NCBI GenBank assembly: GCA_035946615.1
Contig: DASYZB010000150.1
Span: 1 to 64,000 of the forward strand
DNA: 64,000 nt
Origin: Verrucomicrobiia bacterium
Lineage (GTDB): Bacteria; Verrucomicrobiota; Verrucomicrobiia; Limisphaerales; UBA8199
Reading direction: 5' to 3'
Of this stretch, positions 1 through 8,769 are shown piece after piece. The notes beneath the pieces are model-generated. The model worked only from the letters and a program-made list of their open reading frames with translations, did not search any database and was not told where the DNA came from. Position 1 is the first letter of the stretch, and each line of letters opens with the position of its first letter. The translations under genes were made by a program, and so were the position numbers.

Positions 1-940
1 AGAAGGTTCCTGTATGAAACTCGTCGCCGCGGGTGAATCCCTGCTTCCAAGCCAGAAAGATGCCGAATAGAAGCAGAAGCGCGATTGGAGCTCCACGCGC
101 CGAACGTCTCAATCCCGCCGCCAGACTCCCGGCAACCAGGAGAAAAGCCAGAATCGCACACGCGAGGCGATTGGGGTCCGGAACGACCCCCATTGCCATT
201 TGGTAACCGCGCGCGACTTCCTGCGTGCTCTGCAACCAAACCGGAATATTACCCCAAGGCTGGTGTGCCAGCTCACGCCAGGAAAAACCAAAAGCCAAAG
301 CAAATCCGCCAAATATCGAAATCCCGCGGAGCGCCTGTCTGTTCAGCAGGCACCAGAGTAAGCCGCAACCAAGCATCACGCATATAAAGGCCAGATAGGT
401 GCCTTTTACGAGCGCGATCAGGCCGAGAGCGGCTGTGCCTGCGATTTCGGGCCAACCGATCCCCTCCATACTGCAAATTCTCACGCCCAGAACAGTGATA
501 AGCAACAAATAAAAGGAATCCCAATCCAACGCTGGTAACAAACCCATCAAACCGAGGATCATCCACTGCGGCATGCTCCTCATTTCGTTTCTTGGGGGAG
601 ACATCTGCGCAAGTCGCCATACCAGCGCCAAATAAATAGCCCTCGAGCCAGCCTCAAAAAGCGCCACGGCCAACCATGTCCCAGGGGCATATTGGTTTTG
701 GGCCAGGTATCCTAGCGGCCCGTAGGTGAAGACCAAATCGCGCCCAAATTGGAGGTGGTGGACCGCGGCGTAATTCAGGACCGCTTGCCACGAAGGATCG
801 GTTGTCGGAATCGGCAGCCGTGATGGAAGAACTAACAGGCAAAACCAGGCACCCACCAGGAAAGCTCGCAGAAGGATTTTGCGGGTGGCTAACCCGGGGC
901 GACAGAGGCACTGGTTCGTTGCGCTTTCGATGGCCGTCAA
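1..940 (-). CDS. Partial multi-span membrane protein (C-terminus outside window)
   Basis: Reading the minus strand gives an open frame from a stop at 992-994 to the window edge, so the gene is cut off at its C-terminus. The protein has an N-terminal hydrophobic segment (around 875-810), then a polar block with DPSW and FTYGPLGYL, several hydrophobic spans, and a WKQGFTRGDEFHTGTF motif at the edge. That arrangement resembles large uncharacterised bacterial membrane proteins found in polysaccharide loci. No ATG lies between the upstream stop and the first membrane segment; a TTG at 938-940 is the best visible start, so the true start is unresolved. It points the same way as the acyltransferase at 1040-2296. 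The function is unknown; a polymerase-like or glycosyltransferase-like role is only a guess from context. Confidence 0.6.
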   Translation of the reverse strand, partial: MTAIESATNQCLCRPGLATRKILLRAFLVGAWFCLLVLPSRLPIPTTDPSWQAVLNYAAVHHLQFGRDLVFTYGPLGYLAQNQYAPGTWLAVALFEAGSRAIYLALVWRLAQMSPPRNEMRSMPQWMILGLMGLLPALDWDSFYLLLITVLGVRICSMEGIGWPEIAGTAALGLIALVKGTYLAFICVMLGCGLLWCLLNRQALRGISIFGGFALAFGFSWRELAHQPWGNIPVWLQSTQEVARGYQMAMGVVPDPNRLACAILAFLLVAGSLAAGLRRSARGAPIALLLLFGIFLAWKQGFTRGDEFHTGTF

Positions 941-1039
941 TGCCTGGATGATAGCGGCCTCCGCCGCCCGGTCAATCCGCGCCTCCAGGCATTACGATAC
1001 AATCTTGTAACCGGGTCCCTTTCTCGTGCTCGACACTCG

Positions 1040-2296
1040 CTAACGCAACTTGACCCCAGTGGCTTCGAGATGGTCGGGACCTTCAGCAGCGGAAACCGAC
1101 TGGGGGTCTGGGGGCCGCCTTTCGGCCTGGGTTCGCCGCTTATGAGAAAGAGCGATAAAAGGATGTTCGAAAAGCCGATAGGTCACCGCGGAGCAGGCGA
1201 CCACAAAAACAGCGCATGCGCCGATCAAGCCCCAGTAGGGCAGAGGTTTCATGGCCACCACAGGATAAAAATGGTTCATAATGCGCAGCGCCAAATACAG
1301 TGCGATCCCATGAAGCAAATAGATGCTATAGCTGATGGTTCCAAGGACCTTGGCGCCACGAATACGTAGAAGACCCAATAGATCATTACCCAGTGCAAAG
1401 CACACGAAGGCCAGTCCTGCAAACTGCACATTCCAGAAGCTTCCATGGCTAAGAAGACTCAAGACGACAAGGAGCATGGCCAAAGCCCCGACCCAACTTC
1501 GTTTTGCTGTTCGGCAAACCAAGCTGCCTGAAAAATGTGCGACGAGATGGGCGGTGCACATCCCATAAAGAAAACAGAGGATCCTGTCTCCTGCGGGCCA
1601 TTGGGGAAGCCAAATCCACGAACATGAGGTGATGATTGCTGCAAGTACCACAAATCGCCAGGAGAGGGGTCGGCGCACCAGCCGGGCTGTTAAGGGCAGG
1701 AGTAAGTAGAAGGCCCATTCATATCGAAGAGACCATGTCACCCCGGCATTCACTGGTCTTGTATCCACGCCGTTTATGACCCCAACGGGTCCCATCCCAA
1801 GAGACAGTGCGCGGCCAAGTTCAGCCATCAGGCCCAATGGACTGGAAGAAATGTGAAAATGCGAACGCTCGGCTACGATCAGAAGAATGACCAAAATCGA
1901 AAAAAGGTAAAGGGGTGCTAAGCGGAGGAACCTGTTTCGATAGAGACCGAGGGCCGGCAGGTGCCCGTTTTTAGCGATGGCCTTGGACCAAAAAAGGAAT
2001 CCCGTGATCATGAAGAAAAACATAACTCCTGTAGGTCCCAAGGCGCTGTAAAACTGCGATCCAACCGCTCCCCAAGTCCCAGTACGATAAAAGTTGTATT
2101 GCACCACGGCGTGATGGAAAAACACCGCCAAAGCCAAATAACCCCTCAGTCCGTCCAGAGCCTCATAATGCGTGGCTTGGCTCGCCTGAATAGTTGCTCG
2201 GAAAAATGGAATCGACCGAAAGATCATCGCCCCCATCCCGAGCAGTAGCACCATGATGCCAAAATACGGGAGAGTACTGTTTACGGACTGCATCAT
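1040..2296 (-). CDS. Membrane acyltransferase, acyltransferase-3 (OafA/YrhL) family
   Basis: This 418-residue protein fits the acyltransferase-3 family, inner-membrane enzymes that transfer acyl groups (usually acetyl) to sugars of surface polysaccharides. The hallmark block LDGLRGYLAL is at residues 47-56, followed by the conserved His pair at 61-62. FFMITGFLFW lies near residue 95 and R-N-R-F-L-R near 120. About ten hydrophobic segments follow, with a short polar C-terminal tail. The start could be either of two adjacent ATGs. It sits in a polysaccharide cluster, so modification of O-antigen or capsule sugars is the likely role; the substrate cannot be read from sequence. It is divergent from the methyltransferase that begins near 2550. 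Confidence 0.9.
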   Translation of the reverse strand: MMQSVNSTLPYFGIMVLLLGMGAMIFRSIPFFRATIQASQATHYEALDGLRGYLALAVFFHHAVVQYNFYRTGTWGAVGSQFYSALGPTGVMFFFMITGFLFWSKAIAKNGHLPALGLYRNRFLRLAPLYLFSILVILLIVAERSHFHISSSPLGLMAELGRALSLGMGPVGVINGVDTRPVNAGVTWSLRYEWAFYLLLPLTARLVRRPLSWRFVVLAAIITSCSWIWLPQWPAGDRILCFLYGMCTAHLVAHFSGSLVCRTAKRSWVGALAMLLVVLSLLSHGSFWNVQFAGLAFVCFALGNDLLGLLRIRGAKVLGTISYSIYLLHGIALYLALRIMNHFYPVVAMKPLPYWGLIGACAVFVVACSAVTYRLFEHPFIALSHKRRTQAERRPPDPQSVSAAEGPDHLEATGVKLR

Positions 2297-2549
2297 TCCG
2301 TTGCTCTGTCAGCCTTCCGGCGATTCGTTATGGTACAACACGGTAGAAGATTGCCTGGTGAATCTACGCCAAGCAAGAACTCCCTGCTGGGCTTGGGGGA
2401 ATGACGAGCGCGGCGCACCGGCGTTGACGGATCGTTACCTTTAGTTATCCTGCCGGCATGGGCCTGCAGCAAGATTCTGGCTTTTGGGCCAGGAGAAATC
2501 ACAAGAAGCGCTTACCCACGCTTATCGCACGGCGCGGGTAGGACAACTC

Positions 2550-3287
2550 ATGCCTGGAAATTTTACAACGCAAGCCCGGTGGGACGTCAGCTACCGCGAT
2601 GTGGCTCTTCAGGCCGCTCCGCTAGGCGATCCGGTCCGAGGATGGCTGGAGCGCTGGGTGCCTCGCGGCCAAGGCCCCTGCCTGGAGTTGGGCTGTTTTC
2701 CAGGACGTTATTTGGCCGTTCTCGGTGAACTCGGTTACGAATTGCACGGAGTGGATCTGACGCCGCGCGTCGAATCCGATTTGCCAGCCTGGCTCCAGCA
2801 GCAGGCATATCGGGTGGGCCAATTCATAAAGGGAGATGTTTTTACCCATACTTTCGCCAGGAAATTCGAGGTCGTCTGCTCGTTTGGGCTGATTGAGCAC
2901 TTTGGCAACTGGACTGAGTTGGTGGATATCCACGCAGGCCTGGTTGAGCAGGGAGGACTGCTTGTGCTGGCCACTCCAAATTTCCGTGGCTGGGTGCAGC
3001 ATGGTTTGCATGCCTGGCTCGACGGCGCAAATCTGGCCGAGCACAACCTCGCCGCGATGCGTCCAAACCAATGGTCACACCAAGTTCGGGACGCCGGGTT
3101 TGAGATATTGATTTCTGGCTGGTTTGGCACTTTCGATTTTTGGGCAAACGCCGATCCCAGGCGGTCCCGATTCAAAAGAGCCATCATAAAAGTCGTCCGG
3201 CGTCTCATTCCAATGTTTCGACTGCTACCGGAGGGGGTCACGGCCTATGCCCCCTATTGTGGGTTGGTGGCACGGAAGGCAGGTTGA
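2550..3287 (+). CDS. Class I SAM-dependent methyltransferase
   Basis: A 245-residue methyltransferase of the Rossmann-fold (Methyltransf_11/23) type. SAM motif I is LELGCFPGRYL at residues 45-55, the ribose-binding acidic residue follows in GVDL near 69, and SFGLIEHF corresponds to motif IV/post-II. The frame is open from a TTG at 2484, which would add 22 residues, but the ATG at 2550 has TAGGAC about eight bases upstream and places motif I at the usual distance. The 3' end overlaps or abuts the next gene, so the genes from here to 6409 are probably co-transcribed. The target is probably a sugar or lipid of a surface glycan, inferred only from the glycosyltransferases that follow. Confidence 0.85.
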   Translation: MPGNFTTQARWDVSYRDVALQAAPLGDPVRGWLERWVPRGQGPCLELGCFPGRYLAVLGELGYELHGVDLTPRVESDLPAWLQQQAYRVGQFIKGDVFTHTFARKFEVVCSFGLIEHFGNWTELVDIHAGLVEQGGLLVLATPNFRGWVQHGLHAWLDGANLAEHNLAAMRPNQWSHQVRDAGFEILISGWFGTFDFWANADPRRSRFKRAIIKVVRRLIPMFRLLPEGVTAYAPYCGLVARKAG

Positions 3288-3291
3288 AATC

Positions 3292-4440
3292 ATGATCCGG
3301 CGCCTCAGGGAATTTGTCCGCCGCCTGCTTCTACGCGGGCCGCTGTTAGATTGGTGGGTCGCACGGCGAGCGCGCCAATGGGAGGCGGCCTTTCGCGGAC
3401 AATTGTCGGCGTTCGTCCGCGAAGCGGTTCCTATGGCTCCGCGGCCCCCTTTGGTCGTGGACGGGGCATTACGGCGTATTCTTTTTATCGCAGACTGTAT
3501 GTGGGAGCTGAGGGACCTCGTGCCCGAGTTGCAAAAAATCGCGGCGGTATCAGTCCTCGACCTGCGGGATTCATTGAAGGACCCGGTTAGAACTGGCACA
3601 GATCGTCAGGCGGTTGCCTCAGCGTTGGAATGCCTCGCTGGAAACGGCGGAAGTCCCCTTCCAGACCTGATCCTGTTTTACGCCCGGCCCGCTCTGCTCT
3701 CCGAGGAAGCATTCCAGCATTTGCGGCGGCGCTGGAAGTGTCCTTTGTTCGGAATGAGCCTGGATGACCGGTTCGAGTTTTTTCCTCACGGTGTTTTCGC
3801 CTCCGGGAACGATGATTATCAGCATTGGGCCGGACACTTCGATATCAACCTCACCAACTGCCTTCCGGCAACCGAGTGGTATCAACGGCGGGGCTTGCAT
3901 TGCATCTACATGCCTCAAGGCGTCCGGCAGCTAGACGCTCTCAGTTCACCCACTGCCGCAGATTACAAATACGAATTCAGTTTCGTCGGGTCTAGGAAAC
4001 CCGAGCGGGGGACCGTCATTGATCAGCTTTTGCAGGCGGGGATTCCGATTCGCCTGTTTGGCGAAGGCTGGCCACACAGCCAATGGACCGATGATCCTTA
4101 TTCGGTTTACCGCAGCACCCAAATTAACCTTGGCATAGGCTTCGCCACGCCATCCTCAGTCATCACGACCGTTAAGAATCGTGATTTTGAGTGTCCAGGC
4201 GCAGGCGGCTGCTACCTTACGACCTACAATTGGGAACTCGTAAAGCTTTTTGAATTAGGCAAAGAGATTCTCTGCTATCGGTCCGTTGAAGAGCTAATCG
4301 AGATGTACGCCTACTACCGCAGACGTCCCGAGGAGTGTTTGAAGATCGGGCAGGCAGCCTGGCGCCGGTGCGCCAACGAGCACACGTGGGAAAAGCGTTT
4401 CCGAAAGGTCTTTCTGGAAGCCGGCTTCAAACTCGATTAA
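3292..4440 (+). CDS. CgeB-like glycosyltransferase (Glyco_trans_1_2 type)
   Basis: A 382-residue protein resembling the CgeB/spore-maturation glycosyltransferase group. The C-terminal half carries FVGSRKPERG, RLFGEGWP, the INLGIGF block and GGCYLTTYN followed by FELGKEILCYRSVEEL, which match the family's nucleotide-sugar region; the N-terminal half is the more variable DUF3880-like part. The frame extends to an ATG at 3247, overlapping the upstream gene by 41 bases, but the ATG at 3292 has GGCAGG upstream and is preferred. The next gene starts 12 bases after this stop. It is likely cytoplasmic and adds a sugar to a surface polysaccharide; donor and acceptor are unknown. Confidence 0.85.
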   Translation: MIRRLREFVRRLLLRGPLLDWWVARRARQWEAAFRGQLSAFVREAVPMAPRPPLVVDGALRRILFIADCMWELRDLVPELQKIAAVSVLDLRDSLKDPVRTGTDRQAVASALECLAGNGGSPLPDLILFYARPALLSEEAFQHLRRRWKCPLFGMSLDDRFEFFPHGVFASGNDDYQHWAGHFDINLTNCLPATEWYQRRGLHCIYMPQGVRQLDALSSPTAADYKYEFSFVGSRKPERGTVIDQLLQAGIPIRLFGEGWPHSQWTDDPYSVYRSTQINLGIGFATPSSVITTVKNRDFECPGAGGCYLTTYNWELVKLFELGKEILCYRSVEELIEMYAYYRRRPEECLKIGQAAWRRCANEHTWEKRFRKVFLEAGFKLD

Positions 4441-4451
4441 CCCAAGCTCCT

Positions 4452-5168
4452 ATGGGCTATCTCGATTATTATAAATACCAGGCAACGGCGCGCGGCGTGA
4501 GAAGCGTCCAGGATGTTTATCGCATCGCCCATGAAAAAGCTTACGTCTATGATCGCATCGTTCTCCCGTGGCTCCCTGCGGACAAGAACAGCCCCATTGC
4601 CGAACTGGCCTGCGGTCATGGAAGCTTTCTGGCCTGGCTTAAAGAGCAACAGTTTCAAAAGCTGGTCGGAGCCGATTCGAGCGCCGAACAGATTCAATTC
4701 GCCCGGCAAATCGGTGCCGAGGTCTTCGAGACAGATTTCAAGAGTTGGCTAGCTTCCGAGCCGGACTCCAGCCGAGAGGCGATTGTGGCAATTGACCTGA
4801 TCGAGCACATTTCTAAAGACGAGTTCATGGACTTGCTCGGCGACTCGTCCCGAGTGCTCGCCAGGGGCGGGCGGCTGATTTTGCGCTACCCCAACGGCGA
4901 CTCGCCCCTGGTTGGTCGCAACCTGTTCAATGATATCACCCACGTTTGGACTTACACCACTAACTGCATCGAGACCCTGGGCCGCATGCATGGATTCTCA
5001 CGATTCGACTTTGTGGACGAGAGCAGCGCAGCGATCCGCGACTCTCGCTGGCTGAAGGTCCCCCTTTCAAAGCTCGGCACCGGGGTTTTGAAGCTCCTGT
5101 TCCGGGCGGCGACCAAGGAACAGATCGATTTCTGGAGCCCTCATATTTGGGCGGCGTTGCAGAAATAG
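4452..5168 (+). CDS. Class I SAM-dependent methyltransferase
   Basis: A 238-residue methyltransferase. Motif I is ELACGHGSFL at residues 51-60, the acidic residue is in GADSS near 75, and IVAIDLIEHI is the later conserved strand-helix typical of Methyltransf_23 proteins. The frame is open further upstream to 4335, but that stretch lies inside the preceding glycosyltransferase gene; the ATG at 4452, 12 bases after that stop, is the natural start. It belongs to the same tight plus-strand cluster as the genes on either side. A role in methylating a glycan precursor is inferred from position; it is clearly not a paralogous duplicate of the methyltransferase at 2550-3287 because the flanking sequences differ. 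Confidence 0.87.
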   Translation: MGYLDYYKYQATARGVRSVQDVYRIAHEKAYVYDRIVLPWLPADKNSPIAELACGHGSFLAWLKEQQFQKLVGADSSAEQIQFARQIGAEVFETDFKSWLASEPDSSREAIVAIDLIEHISKDEFMDLLGDSSRVLARGGRLILRYPNGDSPLVGRNLFNDITHVWTYTTNCIETLGRMHGFSRFDFVDESSAAIRDSRWLKVPLSKLGTGVLKLLFRAATKEQIDFWSPHIWAALQK

Positions 5169-5185
5169 CGGTCTATTGAGAGGCG

Positions 5186-6409
5186 ATGAAAGCCCGCATC
5201 CTGGTCCTGGTATTTACGTACGCCCCGAACGTGGATGGCGTGGCAAATGCCGCTGGGCTCGTCGCCGAGGGGTTGGCTGTGCGTGGCCACGAGGTGAGCG
5301 TCGCAACCTTGTGGCATCCGCAACGCAAATCGCCTGGTGCATCCGACAACCCGAAAGTCTTCCAGTTCAGGGTTGGTGGCTCAGCTCATTGGCGCGACCC
5401 GCTTCGGGGCGAGACATCGGCCTTTAGGCAGTTTGTCATGGGTTTTAAAGGCGACGTCATCCTTTGCCACTGCCTGGACACTGCCCCGGTACAACTGGCT
5501 CTTCCGGAATTCCGTCGCATAAAGGCTGCAAAAGCCCTGATCAGCCACGGCTTCGAGGCGCACAGGCTGGTCCTGCAGCCCGGCTTCCCTTGGGGGTTGC
5601 CCACTTGGCTGGGCTGGCAACCTTTCGTCTCGCGGCTCCCGTGTACATTGAGAAAATTCGAGCGTCTCGTCTTTTTAAGTCCTCGGCGCGATTTCGGCCG
5701 GTTTTTCGACCAGAAGGTCGCCTCAGCCATCGGACACAAAGGACTGCGGGTGATCCCCAATGGCGTGGATTGGAAAACGACTGAATTCAACCTGCCGGAT
5801 TTCCGCCTGGCTTATGGTTTGCAACACCCGCTGATGTTCCTGTGTGTCGCCTATTACTGCGATGGCAAGAACCAACTCTCGGCCTTGCGCGCCTATCGCC
5901 AGGCGCGAATTCCCAATTCCGCCCTGGTCTTCATTGGAACCGAACGCAATGATTATTCACGCGCCATGGAACAGTTGGATGCCCAAATGGCTCCGGAATT
6001 TCCCGAGGGACGAGTCTTGGTCCTGGACAAACTGGGGCGCGCCATGACTGAGGCCGCATTCCGAACCATGGACATCTTTCTGTTTCCAACTAAAGCCGAG
6101 ACGCAGCCCTTGGTCCTGATTGAAAGCATGGCAGCCGGCAAGCCGTTCATCTCAATGGACCGTGGGTGCATCAGTGATTTTGCCGGCGGGACTGTTGTCC
6201 AAACCGAGCCTGAAATGGTTAAGGAGATCCAGCGCTTGGCCCTAAATGCGGATTTGCGGGCCAAACTCGGCGCTCAAGGGCGCCGCGACTTCCTGGCGAA
6301 ATATACGAAACAAAGTGTGGTCGATGCCTACGAGGAGGTGATCACCGAGCTGGTGGAACGCTCCGGGGGCTGCAGGAATGTTGCCCGCCGCAACCCGCCC
6401 GAGACGTAA
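5186..6409 (+). CDS. Glycosyltransferase, family 4 type
   Basis: A 407-residue GT-B fold glycosyltransferase. The N-terminal glycine-rich acceptor region reads PNVDGVANAAGLVAEGL and RGHEVSVAT. A central IPNGVDW motif marks the domain linker, and the C-terminal donor-binding region has the E-x7-E signature in KAETQPLVLIESMAAGKPF. Length and architecture are normal for family 4. It starts 17 bases after the methyltransferase and is the last gene of the plus-strand glycan cluster. A short repeat-containing spacer and then a convergent flippase gene follow. Its sugar specificity cannot be told from sequence. Confidence 0.9.
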   Translation: MKARILVLVFTYAPNVDGVANAAGLVAEGLAVRGHEVSVATLWHPQRKSPGASDNPKVFQFRVGGSAHWRDPLRGETSAFRQFVMGFKGDVILCHCLDTAPVQLALPEFRRIKAAKALISHGFEAHRLVLQPGFPWGLPTWLGWQPFVSRLPCTLRKFERLVFLSPRRDFGRFFDQKVASAIGHKGLRVIPNGVDWKTTEFNLPDFRLAYGLQHPLMFLCVAYYCDGKNQLSALRAYRQARIPNSALVFIGTERNDYSRAMEQLDAQMAPEFPEGRVLVLDKLGRAMTEAAFRTMDIFLFPTKAETQPLVLIESMAAGKPFISMDRGCISDFAGGTVVQTEPEMVKEIQRLALNADLRAKLGAQGRRDFLAKYTKQSVVDAYEEVITELVERSGGCRNVARRNPPET

Positions 6410-6566
6410 CTGTGCAGTTGGTTTTGGTCCCTGCATCAGGGCGTTACCACACGAAAGAACGCCTGCGGGCCGGACATAGGCCGGACAAACTGGATCGGGC
6501 CGGACGTTACCGTGGAGTTTGTGGCCACCGGCGACCACCCAACCAAAACCGGCCGCGCGCTCAGTC

Positions 6567-6648
6567 GTCCCTCCGGGACTTTTGTCTCATCTCGGGCTCA
6601 AACCCAACGCTGAAGCGTTGGGCTATTCTCGGGTGTCCCTCCGGGACA
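6567..6648. repeat. REP-like palindromic element, copy 1
   Basis: Two copies of GTCCCTCCGGGAC (6567-6579 and within 6634-6648) flank a perfect 20-base palindrome, CCCAACGCTGAAGCGTTGGG, at 6603-6622 that is followed by CTATT. The same three-part layout recurs at 8471-8551 and, reversed, at 8655-8734. It lies in the convergent spacer 6410-6691, which holds no gene. No REP-associated transposase is seen in the window. Confidence 0.8.
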
Positions 6649-6691
6649 CTCATCGCCTGGCGAGCCTTTAAACTTTTTGATCCCTCATCCT

Positions 6692-8251
6692 TCATCCCTC
6701 ATCTTTCATCCTTGTAGAAGCGATTGTTCGTAAGAGAGGCTGAAATCGAGCGGGCGCCCGAGCCAGTATCTCCTTGCGAAGCTCTGCATCCAGGCCAAAA
6801 CGCAACAGGAGCGGCAGGGCGAGCAGCGCGCTGGCCGCTCCGCGGATGAGCAGTTGCGGGCGCAGAGGAAGTGGCCGGGTCAGCCACCAAAGCAGGCCCG
6901 CCAATGGGACCAGGCCCAGCGCCAGGCGCAACGGGGGAAGCCACCACTCGAACGAGGGGACCTTCCACGGAACGTTGAAATACTGGCTGGTCCGCCAAAA
7001 GCCGTACGGCGCGCTGAAGAGCATGGTGCCCGCAATCGAGCAAAGTAACATGGCCGTAATGCCCCCCCACCGCAGCACCAGCAGCCCCAGGACCACGAAA
7101 AAGGTGCCTTCGGCCAGATAGATAAAACGCATCGAACGGATTTCTTTGCTCACCCCCACCAGCCCCAGATGGCAACGGGTGGTCGCTTGCAGCACCAGCC
7201 AGAACGCTAACAAACCATCGTTGAGTGGCCACCAGCCGTATTGTCTGCGCATCCAGAGCGCCACGAATGGCTGGTTGCAAATGGCAAAGATGGTTCCCGC
7301 GCACACGCTGAGCGAGGCGGATAACACCACCAGCGAACGGAACCGCTGGTAGAGCCGCTCCCGCTCGCCGCGAACGATCATTTCGGCCAGCGCCGGCCCG
7401 GCATAATCGAATACCCGGTAAATAATCTGGCTGACCAGGCTGAAGGTCCGTGTGCAAACCGACCAAAGGGCTGAGGCCTCGAGGCCGAGTTGGCGGGTCA
7501 GGATGACCGTTTGGCTCGCGCTCAGCATCTGGAACCCGAGGGCATAGAGAAACAGGTCCGAGCCCAAGGCAAACAATTCTCGGAAGCGGCTCCAAGTGGC
7601 GCGTCCCCAGCAACGTCGAGCCGGGAGGAGTTGCATCCGCAGCACCCAGACGCAGGTCAAGGCGCCGTTTACAAGCCAGGAGGCGAACTGGGCCCAAAGC
7701 GTGCTGTAAATGCCCTGGTGATGCACGAATGCAGCCCACATTGCGCCAAGGCCCAGGGCGAACCCGGCGGTCTGGGTATAATTGACGAGGTCATAGCGTT
7801 GATGGGCCGAGAGGACAAATGGGAAAATTCGGCTCAAAAAACCGGCCCCAAGGACACCGCATTGTCCGATTGTCAGGTATATAAACTGGTGCTTGAGCGT
7901 TCCCGGGATGTGCAGCACCGGGACCAGGGCAACGGCCAGCCCGATGCTGAGCAGCACAATGAGAATCGCCTGGATAAGGCTCACGACGAGAAATGTTTTA
8001 ATCACACTCCCGTAATCGCCCGCGTCCCGGTGGTCTTTGTAGTCGATGAGAATCCGGGAAGTGCTGGTCATCCCCAGGTCAATGAGCGCGATGTATTGCG
8101 CCAGGTTTGTTACGACTGCCCAAAGGCCGAATTCCGCCGGGCCGAGGTATTTCCCCGCCAGCCGGAATGAGGTCAAGGTGTAGATGACGTTTGCGCCGAG
8201 CAGGACGTATCCGGACGCCAGAGAATGCGCGAGCCGTTTGATCCGCGACAT
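6692..8251 (-). CDS. Lipid-linked oligosaccharide flippase (Wzx-like, MOP superfamily)
   Basis: A 519-residue polytopic membrane protein with about 12-14 hydrophobic spans. It starts with the typical flippase N-terminus: a basic stretch (MSRIKRLAHSLASGY), then a helix and FRLAGKYLGPAEFGLWAVVTNLAQYIALIDLG, the conserved region of polysaccharide export flippases. These proteins turn undecaprenyl-linked glycan units across the inner membrane. It stands among glycosyltransferases, which fits that role. REP-like repeats lie on both sides. The C-terminal end (EILARAPARFQPLL onward) is polar and short. The family assignment is firm; the exact cargo is unknown. Confidence 0.88.
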   Translation of the reverse strand: MSRIKRLAHSLASGYVLLGANVIYTLTSFRLAGKYLGPAEFGLWAVVTNLAQYIALIDLGMTSTSRILIDYKDHRDAGDYGSVIKTFLVVSLIQAILIVLLSIGLAVALVPVLHIPGTLKHQFIYLTIGQCGVLGAGFLSRIFPFVLSAHQRYDLVNYTQTAGFALGLGAMWAAFVHHQGIYSTLWAQFASWLVNGALTCVWVLRMQLLPARRCWGRATWSRFRELFALGSDLFLYALGFQMLSASQTVILTRQLGLEASALWSVCTRTFSLVSQIIYRVFDYAGPALAEMIVRGERERLYQRFRSLVVLSASLSVCAGTIFAICNQPFVALWMRRQYGWWPLNDGLLAFWLVLQATTRCHLGLVGVSKEIRSMRFIYLAEGTFFVVLGLLVLRWGGITAMLLCSIAGTMLFSAPYGFWRTSQYFNVPWKVPSFEWWLPPLRLALGLVPLAGLLWWLTRPLPLRPQLLIRGAASALLALPLLLRFGLDAELRKEILARAPARFQPLLRTIASTRMKDEG

Positions 8252-8769
8252 GGCTCAGGAAAAGGAGCCCGGCTCGCGGGTGGACCGGATGTTGGCCCGC
8301 GTGCGGGACCGGCAGCCCGGCATCCGGTCGTCAGCAAATTCGATTCGCGCCGCGCGCCAATACATGCCGCGCACGATAGCTTTGCCCTTCCCGCCGCACA
8401 AGGAGGCAGAATGGATTTTTGAATTTGGATTTTGGATTTTCGATTTGCACCTGTGGGATGGAGTTCAGCCGTCCCTCCGGGACTGGATAGGTTTTGACGA
8501 CCGGTCCCAATGCTGAAGCATTGGGCTATTATCAAATGTCCCTCCGGGACAGGCTGCCGCTTGCGCTACCACACCAACATCGGGATTTTGCATTCTGCCG
8601 AAATCGCCGGCGGTTTCGGGATTTGAAAGACAAAGGGGTTTTAGTGGCAATGCTTGTCCCCGAGGGACATCCGACAATAGCCCAACGTTTCAACGTTAGG
8701 TGACATTTGGAGTTGCAATTAGTCCCGGAGGGACGGCTGAATGGGGCATGCCTCACCCAACGCCCATTG
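8252..8769. repeat. Repeat-filled spacer with REP-like copies 2 and 3
   Basis: This 518-base gap holds no gene. It contains the second REP-like element (GTCCCTCCGGGAC at 8471-8483, CCCAATGCTGAAGCATTGGG at 8506-8525, TGTCCCTCCGGGACA at 8537-8551). A third, reverse-oriented and more diverged copy has TGTCCCCGAGGGACA at 8655-8669, an AACGTTTCAACGTT palindrome at about 8684-8697, and GTCCCGGAGGGAC at 8722-8734. A low-complexity run rich in GGATTTT precedes them at 8410-8446, and a similar run is at 63908-63938. Confidence 0.8.
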
